From Microcaldota archaeon (GTDB taxonomy: Archaea > Micrarchaeota > Micrarchaeia > Anstonellales > Anstonellaceae): a stretch of 6,741 bases of DNA. Location of the stretch: assembly GCA_026396335.1 (NCBI GenBank), contig JAPLWZ010000063.1, positions 1-6,741 of the forward strand, written 5' to 3'. Below the pieces are notes generated by a model. It was not told where the DNA came from. It did not search any database and worked only from the letters and a program-made list of their open reading frames with translations. Shown one piece after another: positions 1 to 5,382 of the stretch; position 1 is the first letter of the stretch, and each line of letters opens with the position of its first letter. Made by a program: the position numbers and the translations under genes.

Positions 1-10
1 AATAATCTTC

Positions 11-20
11 TATTATATAG
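11..20 (+). promoter_or_regulatory. Putative TATA box for tuf
   Basis: An AT-rich element, TATTATATAG, resembles archaeal box A. A start site about 26 bases downstream would fall near position 42 and leave a leader of almost 60 nt before the tuf ATG. The leader carries a Shine-Dalgarno, so a leadered transcript is consistent. The rest of positions 1-88 shows no gene. Transcription could also enter from an upstream str-type operon outside the window. Confidence 0.35.
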
Positions 21-88
21 CCTGCTTCGACTTACAGAACGACGATAGGGTTCTTGATGGGTCAGAAGAGAAGTTAGTTCACGATAAT

Positions 89-94
89 GAGGTG
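89..94 (+). promoter_or_regulatory. Shine-Dalgarno of tuf, decides the start
   Basis: GAGGTG lies six bases before the ATG at 101 and complements the archaeal 16S rRNA 3' end. A GTG in the same frame at 92 sits inside this element and would add three residues (MVT). That upstream start is unlikely, because the ribosome-binding site would then be part of the coding sequence. Confidence 0.75.
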
Positions 95-100
95 GTAACA

Positions 101-1375
101 ATGGCAGAGAAAGAACATCTTAACCTGATATTCATCGGTCACGTCGACCACGGAAAATCGACGTCGGTCGGTCGTATCCTTTACGAGACCGGCGCACTTA
201 CCGAGCAGCAGCTGAGGAAACTCAAAGAGGAAGCCGAGAAAGTCGGAAAGGCTACCTTCGAATTCGCGTTCACAATGGACACGCTCAAAGAAGAGCGCGA
301 AAGGGGAGTGACAATCGACCTCTCGCACAAGGAATTCCAGACCGCGAAGTACTACTTCACGATCATTGACGCGCCCGGCCACAGGGACTTCGTCAAGAAC
401 ATGATTACGGGCGCATCGCAGGCAGACGCTGCAGTGCTTGTCTGCTCTGCAAAGGAAGGAATGCAGGCGCAGACAAAGGAGCACGCTTTCCTGGCGAAAG
501 TGCTTGGCATCAAGCAGATGATAGTCGCGGTCAACAAGATGGACGCGGTCAACTATGACCAGGCCAAGTTCGAAGAGACCAAGGCGGCCATGACAACGCT
601 CATGAAGAACATCGGCTACAAGACGGACGACATCCCGTTCGTTCCCTACTCTGGTTACATAGGCGACAACATCAAGGTGAAGAGCGCGAACATGCCGTGG
701 TACAACGGCCCGACGCTCCTTGACTGCTTCGAGAAGCTCACAGCACCTGTGAAGCCTACGGACAAGAAACTGAGGCTCCCGATCCAGGACGTATTCACAA
801 TCACAGGCCACGGCACAGTGCCGGTCGGCCGTGTTGAAACAGGCATAATGCACCTCAACGAAACCGTCGTCTTCATGCCATCCGGCGCAAAGGGCGAGGT
901 AAAGAAGATTGAGATGCACCACCAGGAGCTCACGCAGGCAGTCCCTGGCGACAACGTCGGCTTCAACGTGAAGAACGTTGACAAGAAGGACGTGAAGCGC
1001 GGCGAAGTGGTCGGCCCTGTTGACAGCCCCCCGAAGGTGGCTGCAGAGTTCACTGCACAAATCGTCGTTCTCGAGCACCCTACAGCAATCGGCAAGGGCT
1101 ACACTCCGGTATTCCACATCCACACTGCGCAAATCGCAGGCACGATAATCGAAATACTCGAGAAGAAGGACCCGAAGACCGGCGCAACCATGCAGAAGAA
1201 CCCGGACTTCCTCAAGTCTGGTGACGTGGCAATCGTCAGGATCAAGCCGCTCAAGGCAGTGGTCGTCGAAAAGTTCGCTGACTTCCCGCCCCTCGGCAGG
1301 TTCGCAATCCGCGACATGGGCCAGACAGTGGCAGCGGGCGTGGTCTTGGACGTAGTGCCCAAGGCAGCAGCTTAA
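101..1375 (+). CDS. tuf: Translation elongation factor EF-1 alpha (aEF1A)
   Basis: This GTPase carries aminoacyl-tRNA to the ribosomal A site in the cytoplasm. The protein is 424 residues from ATG 101, a normal length for archaeal EF1A. The G domain has all expected motifs: P-loop GHVDHGKS at residues 13-20, switch I threonine 71 in GVTID, DAPGH at 90-94, NKMD at 145-148, and a G5 region with SGY at 184-186. The SGY resembles the eukaryotic SGW more than the SAW common in archaea. Domain II (about 225-315) contains TGHGTVPVGRVETG, and domain III (about 316-424) ends in PLGRFAIRDMGQTVAAG. The Shine-Dalgarno GAGGTG at 89-94 supports this start over an in-frame GTG at 92. The next gene is rpsJ, a classic archaeal arrangement at the end of the str-type cluster. 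The identification is essentially certain; the start is very likely. Confidence 0.98.
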   Translation: MAEKEHLNLIFIGHVDHGKSTSVGRILYETGALTEQQLRKLKEEAEKVGKATFEFAFTMDTLKEERERGVTIDLSHKEFQTAKYYFTIIDAPGHRDFVKNMITGASQADAAVLVCSAKEGMQAQTKEHAFLAKVLGIKQMIVAVNKMDAVNYDQAKFEETKAAMTTLMKNIGYKTDDIPFVPYSGYIGDNIKVKSANMPWYNGPTLLDCFEKLTAPVKPTDKKLRLPIQDVFTITGHGTVPVGRVETGIMHLNETVVFMPSGAKGEVKKIEMHHQELTQAVPGDNVGFNVKNVDKKDVKRGEVVGPVDSPPKVAAEFTAQIVVLEHPTAIGKGYTPVFHIHTAQIAGTIIEILEKKDPKTGATMQKNPDFLKSGDVAIVRIKPLKAVVVEKFADFPPLGRFAIRDMGQTVAAGVVLDVVPKAAA

Positions 1376-1395
1376 ATTTTTTTATTTTAATTTTT
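1376..1395 (+). terminator. T-rich terminator-like stretch after tuf
   Basis: Immediately after the tuf TAA there are three runs of four to seven T residues interrupted by A. Archaeal RNA polymerase terminates on such oligo-T tracts without needing a hairpin. Termination is probably partial or is followed by re-initiation, since rpsJ lies only 65 bases further on. Confidence 0.5.
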
Positions 1396-1402
1396 AATAT
1401 AT
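1391..1402 (+). promoter_or_regulatory. Possible TATA box for rpsJ
   Basis: The TTTTTAATATAT sequence resembles archaeal box A and overlaps the end of the tuf T-tract. A start about 26 bases downstream would be near 1422, giving a leader of roughly 40 nt before the rpsJ ATG. This would let rpsJ be made independently of tuf. AT-rich spacer alone could produce the match, so confidence is low. Confidence 0.3.
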
Positions 1403-1414
1403 TATTCGAGGTCT

Positions 1415-1435
1415 CCGGTCCGAAGGATGAACCGG
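1415..1435 (+). other. Hairpin in the rpsJ leader
   Basis: CCGGT at 1415-1419 pairs with ACCGG at 1431-1435 around an 11-base loop. An alternative inner pairing of TCC with GGA (1419-1421 with 1425-1427, sharing the T at 1419) is also possible. It is the only GC-rich segment in an otherwise AT-rich spacer. It may be a leader structure or a remnant terminator stem. Nothing in the sequence shows which. Confidence 0.35.
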
Positions 1436-1460
1436 AACCCGAAAATTTGATGGTGTATTG

Positions 1461-1766
1461 ATGGGAAAAGCAAGGATCAAGTTGATAGGCAAGACTCCTG
1501 AGGAGCTTGACGAAGTGTGCAAGCAGATAGTGGAGATTGCCAAAATGACAGGCGTGGAAATCAAGGGTCCTGTGCCCCTTCCGACCCGCCGCCTGAATGT
1601 GTGCACGCGCCGCTCTCCCTGCGGTGACGGCTCTGACACATACGAGCACTGGGAAATGCGCATCCACAAGCGCGTAATAGACGTCGCGGGCGACGAACGC
1701 ACCCTCAGGCAGATCATGCGCGTGCGTGTTCCTGAAAATGTTCAGGTAAAGATTTCGCTCGAATAA
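1461..1766 (+). CDS. rpsJ: 30S ribosomal protein S10 (uS10)
   Basis: A component of the small-subunit head. The 101-residue length matches archaeal S10. Diagnostic segments are KARIKLIG near the N terminus, the PLPTRRLNV loop (about residues 40-48) that reaches into the 30S head, YEHWEMRIHKRVIDV (about 61-75), and a C-terminal RVRVPENVQVKISLE. ATG 1461 is chosen over a TTG immediately before it at 1458, because GGTG at 1452-1455 lies five bases upstream and gives a sensible Shine-Dalgarno. Two cysteines flank the loop (VCTRRSPCGDG). They replace residues that in many archaeal S10 proteins are not cysteine, and may simply reflect the lineage. The gene follows tuf by 85 bases and probably shares its expression, with a possible extra promoter in the spacer. 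Identification is firm. Confidence 0.97.
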   Translation: MGKARIKLIGKTPEELDEVCKQIVEIAKMTGVEIKGPVPLPTRRLNVCTRRSPCGDGSDTYEHWEMRIHKRVIDVAGDERTLRQIMRVRVPENVQVKISLE

Positions 1767-1800
1767 TTTTGTCTTTCTCCTTTTTCTTTCCAATTTTTCT
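1767..1800 (+). terminator. Pyrimidine-rich terminator-like tract after rpsJ
   Basis: After the rpsJ stop the forward strand is almost wholly T and C, with runs of four to five T. This fits an archaeal oligo-T terminator closing the tuf-rpsJ unit, just upstream of a separate TATA box for the next gene. Confidence 0.45.
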
Positions 1801-1806
1801 GTTTTA

Positions 1807-1815
1807 TTTATATTT
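1807..1815 (+). promoter_or_regulatory. TATA box giving a leaderless transcript
   Basis: TTTATATTT is a strong match to archaeal box A, and its centre lies 26 bases before the ATG at 1837. That is the spacing from box A to the transcription start, so the mRNA should begin at or next to the start codon. The absence of any Shine-Dalgarno before 1837 agrees. Confidence 0.6.
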
Positions 1816-1836
1816 CTTATCTCCTTAGCCCTATTC

Positions 1837-2310
1837 ATGGTCGCAACAACAAAGATTCTGACAATAGCAACAGCACTTTTGTTCTTGGCAGGTATTGCCT
1901 TTGCAGGATGCTCGGAAAACGCTTACAGGAATGCGTGCGCGAGCTGCCCGTTCGACGCGAACGGGAAAATAGACAAAGACTGCATGAGCGGGCAAAAATC
2001 CGCAGGGATTGGCTGCGTTTCAGCTTCCTATCCTTTCATGGCAGCAGAATACGCACAGGGCAAGTGCCCGCAGGTCGATGTGTGCGCCTCGCAGCTTTCG
2101 CAGTGCCTCTCACAGATGGGAACTGGCAATGACAAGGCTGACTGCCAAGAGGGCTCAGCCACAACCTGCTACGCGATTTCAGACCAATGCGTGCAGTCGG
2201 CATCTGGCAAATGCCCGCCGCCGGTGCCAAGCCCATGCGGCGCCCCACCAGCCCTCATAATGCTCGTGATCGGCGCAGTATTCCTCGCGGGCTTTGTAAG
2301 GAAGCAGTAG
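1837..2310 (+). CDS. Exported cysteine-rich protein with C-terminal membrane anchor
   Basis: I do not recognise a named family. The 157-residue product starts with a signal peptide: a basic residue at K6, a hydrophobic stretch to about residue 22, and an AFA site before G24-C25. The FAGC context also loosely resembles a lipobox. The outer domain (about 25-134) has 13 cysteines at 25, 34, 37, 49, 60, 77, 83, 90, 103, 111, 118, 126 and 134, which suggests a disulfide-stabilised or metal-binding fold. A proline-rich link (PPPVPSPCGAPP) leads to a hydrophobic segment at about 138-154 and a short basic end, VRKQ. This tail is built like tripartite sorting or anchoring tails, but no known sorting motif is present. 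The product most likely sits on the outer face of the membrane. The gene has its own leaderless promoter. Topology is well supported; function is unknown. Confidence 0.85.
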   Translation: MVATTKILTIATALLFLAGIAFAGCSENAYRNACASCPFDANGKIDKDCMSGQKSAGIGCVSASYPFMAAEYAQGKCPQVDVCASQLSQCLSQMGTGNDKADCQEGSATTCYAISDQCVQSASGKCPPPVPSPCGAPPALIMLVIGAVFLAGFVRKQ

Positions 2311-2320
2311 GTTTCTTCCC

Positions 2321-2342
2321 TTTTTTATTTTATTTTTTTATC
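2321..2342 (+). promoter_or_regulatory. T-rich spacer: terminator and/or TATA region
   Basis: Runs of six, three, four and seven T, broken by A, follow the previous stop by ten bases and could terminate that transcript. The right end, TTTTTTTATC, lies about 30 bases before the ATG at 2369 and could serve as box A for the arrestin-like gene. The two roles cannot be separated by eye. Confidence 0.4.
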
Positions 2343-2359
2343 TTTCAATCAGCCAATTT

Positions 2360-2364
2360 GGTGA
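2360..2364 (+). promoter_or_regulatory. Shine-Dalgarno of the arrestin-like gene
   Basis: GGTGA ends four bases before the ATG at 2369 and matches the core of the archaeal anti-Shine-Dalgarno. It supports the 2369 start and shows that this gene uses leadered initiation, unlike its cysteine-rich neighbour. Confidence 0.55.
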
Positions 2365-2368
2365 ATGC

Positions 2369-2827
2369 ATGATCTCAATAGCACTCGACAAATCAGAATA
2401 CATGCCTGGCGACACGGTGCGCGCCACCATCAGCCTGAAACTGAAAAAGGCGGTGAAAGCGCGCGGCATATACGTCCGCCTCGTCTGCCGCGAGCGCAAG
2501 CAAGTGGCAGAGCAGCGCGTGATGGACAAATACGACTATGACAGGGAAAAGGAGCTTGGCGGCTTCAAGGAAACCCACATAATCACGCAGGACGTTGAGC
2601 ACTCCCGCACGCTTTTCAGGAAGGAAAACAAGCCAGCAGGCGAAGGGGAATTTCTCGAGGGCGAGTATGAAACAACCTTCACCCTTCCCTCAGACGCAAA
2701 GCCCACCAGCCACGAATTCGGGCATGACAAGGCAATCCACATCTGGACGCTTCACGTAAAGCTTGACATACCTCTCTCATTTGATGCGAACGCGGAAAAG
2801 GAAGTTATTGTCGGCGGATTGGGCTAG
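2369..2827 (+). CDS. Arrestin-like N-domain protein
   Basis: This 152-residue protein has the pattern of the arrestin N-terminal beta-sandwich. It opens with LDKSEYMPGDTVRATISLKL (residues 6-25), the usual 'Y-x-PG-(D/E)-x-V' first strands. KARGIYVRLVC follows at 30-40, where arrestins have the 'KARSIxVxL' strand. The later half has GEGEFLEGEYETTFTLP (91-107) and HIWTLHVKLDIPL (124-136), matching the 'G-x-Y-x-F-x-F-x-LP' and 'I-x-Y-x-L' strands. Only one domain is present, whereas eukaryotic arrestins and bacterial Spo0M-type proteins are longer. There is no signal peptide or membrane segment, so it is probably cytosolic. Arrestin folds are protein or membrane adaptors, but no partner is evident here. 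A GGTGA Shine-Dalgarno supports the start. The stop lies 12 bases from that of the convergent gene on the other strand. The fold call is fairly confident; the role is unknown. Confidence 0.8.
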   Translation: MISIALDKSEYMPGDTVRATISLKLKKAVKARGIYVRLVCRERKQVAEQRVMDKYDYDREKELGGFKETHIITQDVEHSRTLFRKENKPAGEGEFLEGEYETTFTLPSDAKPTSHEFGHDKAIHIWTLHVKLDIPLSFDANAEKEVIVGGLG

Positions 2828-2839
2828 GAAAAACTCTTC

Positions 2840-3973
2840 TTACAGCAAAAAGCCCCATGAGTTTTCCATGTTGCCAACCCCCTTTCCCATCTGTATGGTT
2901 TCCCCTGTTTTCAAGCGAAGCACCAAATTCGAAAGGACTGACGGGTACTCGTTGTATGTGAACACAGAGCGCGCCGGGAGCGGGCCTATCTTTTTCTCAA
3001 ACGTCCAGGCTGAATGCGCATAACTTGCAGCTTCGGCTGAAAATTCAAAATCTTGTCCGCCTCCGGAAAGCGTGTGTTTCCAAAGATCGTTGCCCAGTTT
3101 CTTCGGCTCAACAGACAGCGTGTGCCCCTCAAAAACCCTTCCGGTGGGCGCGTGGTAAAAGCAAACATCCGAATTTAGCGGCGCGGTCGGCTTTTTCAAG
3201 GCAGCATTCAATCCGGCATTTCCCGCAAGAAGCGCCCTGCCAAAATACGCCTGAAGGTAAGTGAAATAGCTTCCGTCTGAAAACTGGTAAATGCCCCAGT
3301 ACCACTGCGGCGGAGGCATTGCAAGCAGGATTTTCTGGAAGTAAGCAGTCCCGCGGATTTCCTTTATTTTGCCGCCGGCTTTCTCAGTCCCGCGAAGCTG
3401 CAGCACTTCTATTCTCGTGCCTTCAGTTCCGTATCCGAAAGGCAGGCGAGTTTGCCCGTGGTTGGGCCCGACTGCCGGGTGCTTATCCTCTTGTGTTGCG
3501 CGGAATTCGAACTTTCGCCCGCCTGATTTTATCTTCGTCACGTATTCTTTTCCATCTAGGTAAAATTCGCTCGGCGTATCTCCTGGCGCGAGAAGGGTTT
3601 TTTTCCCAGAGTCAAGAGCCATCTTCGATTTTTCAAGCACGAAATTGTCATGCATTTTTTCCCCGTCGAAATACCATGCAGCAGCAGCGCCGACAAGCGC
3701 CCATGCATTTCCGCCGGGAAGCGCGCTTATCGGCTTTGGAACACGTATGTCCAGGTTGTTGCAGGTTATCTGCCGGTCATTTTTCACAGACCACAAAATC
3801 ATGAGCTGCCGGCATTTGCCCGTCTTTTTCGTGTTTTCATCATGTATGAAAAAGAGCCAGAACCACCAAAGCCAGGCGCCAGGCACAAGCTTGTCGCTTT
3901 GCAGTTCCCATATTCCGGGAAGCGCAATCTTCTTGCCAATAGGAGATTTTTTTCCACCTGCTTTGTCTGCCAT
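2840..3973 (-). CDS. Lipocalin-like (CrtC/AttH-type) protein, paralogue L1
   Basis: A 377-residue protein, paralogous to the gene at 5383-6483 on the other side of the reductase. Shared blocks include G208-x-AY-x-QK, M219-P, W224-x-W226, F231 and G234, the FTYNEY block at 338-343, and a C-terminal GKGVGNME/WG block at 363-374. The pattern of a tryptophan-rich first strand (WLWWFWLFF, 34-42), a middle strand break, and 'G-x-AY-...-W-x-W-...-F-x-DG' recalls the two-barrel lipocalin-like fold of CrtC (carotenoid hydratase), AttH and tocopherol-cyclase-type proteins, whose lengths are similar. The usual acidic or histidine residues at the 'W-x-DHEW' position of that group are Q212-K213 here. No signal peptide or clear membrane helix is seen. 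ATG 3973 lies 28 bases from the centre of a TATA box, consistent with a leaderless mRNA. It diverges from the reductase. The paralogy is well supported; the fold is a moderate inference; activity is unknown. Confidence 0.85.
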   Translation of the reverse strand: MADKAGGKKSPIGKKIALPGIWELQSDKLVPGAWLWWFWLFFIHDENTKKTGKCRQLMILWSVKNDRQITCNNLDIRVPKPISALPGGNAWALVGAAAAWYFDGEKMHDNFVLEKSKMALDSGKKTLLAPGDTPSEFYLDGKEYVTKIKSGGRKFEFRATQEDKHPAVGPNHGQTRLPFGYGTEGTRIEVLQLRGTEKAGGKIKEIRGTAYFQKILLAMPPPQWYWGIYQFSDGSYFTYLQAYFGRALLAGNAGLNAALKKPTAPLNSDVCFYHAPTGRVFEGHTLSVEPKKLGNDLWKHTLSGGGQDFEFSAEAASYAHSAWTFEKKIGPLPARSVFTYNEYPSVLSNLVLRLKTGETIQMGKGVGNMENSWGFLL

Positions 3974-3995
3974 AATGCTTTTTAAAGTGGGTCAA

Positions 3996-4006
3996 GTTTT
4001 ATATGC
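3996..4006. promoter_or_regulatory. Shared, near-symmetric TATA element of a divergent promoter
   Basis: GTTTTATATGC on the forward strand reads GCATATAAAAC on the reverse strand, so both directions resemble box A. On the reverse strand its centre is 28 bases from the L1 ATG at 3973, the leaderless spacing. On the forward strand it is 34 bases from the reductase ATG at 4035, giving a start near 4027 and a leader of only a few bases. A second candidate, TTTTTAAA at 3979-3986, could serve the forward direction instead with a start near 4009. The spacer between the two genes is only 61 bp. Confidence 0.5.
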
Positions 4007-4034
4007 AACGCTGCTATCTGTGGCTGTGCATAAT

Positions 4035-5309
4035 ATGGAAACGGAAAAAGAGAAAACCAAAAATGCAGGCGATCTTTACGATGCAATAGTAGTGGGCGCA
4101 GGGCCAGCCGGCGCATCAACCGCATTATTCCTAGCAAAAAGCAGCCGGCGCGTGCTTCTCCTGGACAAGTCGTCATTTCCGCGCGAAAAGGTCTGCGGGG
4201 ACGCATTCAGCGGAAAGTCGCTTGGCGTAGCGCGCGATTTGGGGCTGCTGCCTGAAATTGAACGCATGCCTCACGGAATAGTGCGCGGGCTCCTCATGGT
4301 TGCGCCAAACGGCAAGAAAGTAACAGTTCCTTTCCCGAATGCAACAGGGCTTGAATTTGCAGGCTACACGGTGGAGCGCAGGCACATTGACAACATGTTT
4401 TTCGCAGCTGCGCTTGCAAACAAAAACATAACGGTTCACCAGAATTTCAACTTTACCGCACTCATTCGCGACGAACAGGGGCGCGTGTGCGGCGTCTCCG
4501 GCAAGGATGTGATTTCCAACAAGGAGCAAACGTTTCACTCACGTGTGGTGGTGGGTGCAGACGGCGCGGCATCGCTGGTTTCCAGGCTCCTTTCCCTTCC
4601 CAATTCACCAATAGAGCACGTTTATTCCGCAATAAGGGGCTATTGGTCTGGTGTTGAGGGGCTGAGCGAAAATATCGAACTTTACTTTATCGACGGCGTG
4701 CTGCCGGGCTATTTATGGATTTTCCCAATGGAAGGCAAGCGCGCGAATGTGGGCCTGGGCATACTCTCATCTGACGTGATAAAGGGGAAAAAGCACCCGA
4801 ACACAATCCTTCTTGATGCGATTGCGCACCACCCGCTCCTCGCTACCCGTTTTGCGAATGCGAAAATCGAGGGAAGGATAGGCGCATGGGCAATTCCGAA
4901 CGGCTCCTACATAAAAAAGAATTTTGGCGATGGCTGGGTGCTGGTTGGTGACGCGGCATCCCTTGTGGACCCATTCTCAGGCGAGGGAGTTGGCAATGCG
5001 CTCTCATCCGGAAAATTCGCCGCACAGGCAATTGATGCGGCAATTGGGAAATTCCCGGGCATTGAGCCTCTTTCCGCAGATTCTCTTTCACCATACTCTC
5101 ACGAGGTGGATGTGAAACTTCGCCCTGAAATGGTGGACTCGTACAACCTGCAGAAGCTCTCGCGCTACCGCTTCCTCCTGAACCTTTTCATCGGAAAAGC
5201 GGCAGACAAGCCCGAAGTGCGCCAGATGATGGTCAACATGATAGGCTCAGACTCGGAGAAGAAACAGGCGAACTCGCCACTGTTTTACTTCAAACTGCTT
5301 CTGCCTTGA
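4035..5309 (+). CDS. Geranylgeranyl reductase family flavoprotein
   Basis: A member of the FAD-dependent geranylgeranyl reductase family, which saturates double bonds in geranylgeranyl chains of archaeal ether lipids or related isoprenoids at the membrane. From ATG 4035 it is 424 residues, near the family's usual length. The dinucleotide-binding motif is GAGPAGAS at 21-28. The family motif KVCGDAFSG follows at 52-60, then a VGADGAAS strand at 173-180. LPGYLWIFP at 223-231 is the 'PxxYxWxFP' substrate-side signature of these reductases. GDAASLVDPFSGEG at 305-318 is the second FAD-contact motif. The open frame runs upstream to 3645, but that extension crosses the promoter and the antisense L1 gene, and its sequence is not reductase-like. 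No Shine-Dalgarno precedes 4035, so initiation is probably leaderless or nearly so. L2 follows after 73 bases. The family is certain; the exact substrate (membrane lipid, quinone or carotenoid precursor) is not. Confidence 0.93.
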   Translation: METEKEKTKNAGDLYDAIVVGAGPAGASTALFLAKSSRRVLLLDKSSFPREKVCGDAFSGKSLGVARDLGLLPEIERMPHGIVRGLLMVAPNGKKVTVPFPNATGLEFAGYTVERRHIDNMFFAAALANKNITVHQNFNFTALIRDEQGRVCGVSGKDVISNKEQTFHSRVVVGADGAASLVSRLLSLPNSPIEHVYSAIRGYWSGVEGLSENIELYFIDGVLPGYLWIFPMEGKRANVGLGILSSDVIKGKKHPNTILLDAIAHHPLLATRFANAKIEGRIGAWAIPNGSYIKKNFGDGWVLVGDAASLVDPFSGEGVGNALSSGKFAAQAIDAAIGKFPGIEPLSADSLSPYSHEVDVKLRPEMVDSYNLQKLSRYRFLLNLFIGKAADKPEVRQMMVNMIGSDSEKKQANSPLFYFKLLLP

Positions 5310-5356
5310 TTCGCCCAGCTGAGTGCGGACTAATGAAAATCAAGGGAAAAAATGAA

Positions 5357-5367
5357 AGTTAATTAAG
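5357..5367 (+). promoter_or_regulatory. Putative TATA box for L2
   Basis: AGTTAATTAAG resembles box A. Its centre is 21 bases before the ATG at 5383 and about 27 before the in-frame ATG at 5389. The second spacing is the one expected for a leaderless mRNA, so translation may begin at 5389 and drop the first two residues. If this box works, L2 has its own promoter and is not purely co-transcribed with the reductase. Confidence 0.4.
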
Positions 5368-5382
5368 CATCCCTGCGTATGC

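Noticed and set aside
74..1132. A 352-codon open frame on the reverse strand opposite tuf
   Set aside because: It is an antisense shadow of a highly expressed gene with biased codon use. The translation is rich in Cys, His, Arg and Leu without any recognisable motif, and tuf is certain.
1251..1838. 195-codon reverse frame covering the tuf end, rpsJ and spacer
   Set aside because: It is antisense to two certain genes and runs through T-rich spacer, giving lysine-rich nonsense.
1954..1986. EF-hand or dockerin-like loop (DANGKIDKD) in the cysteine-rich protein
   Set aside because: The spacing is two residues too short for the DxDxDG...E loop, and there is no second copy.
3319..3804. 161-codon forward frame opposite L1
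   Set aside because: It is antisense to L1, whose homology to L2 shows that the reverse strand is the coding one. The translation has low-complexity Arg/Ser/Phe character.
3645..4034. 130-residue upstream extension of the reductase frame
   Set aside because: It overlaps L1 in antisense and the divergent promoter, and the dinucleotide-binding motif sits at the right distance from the ATG at 4035.
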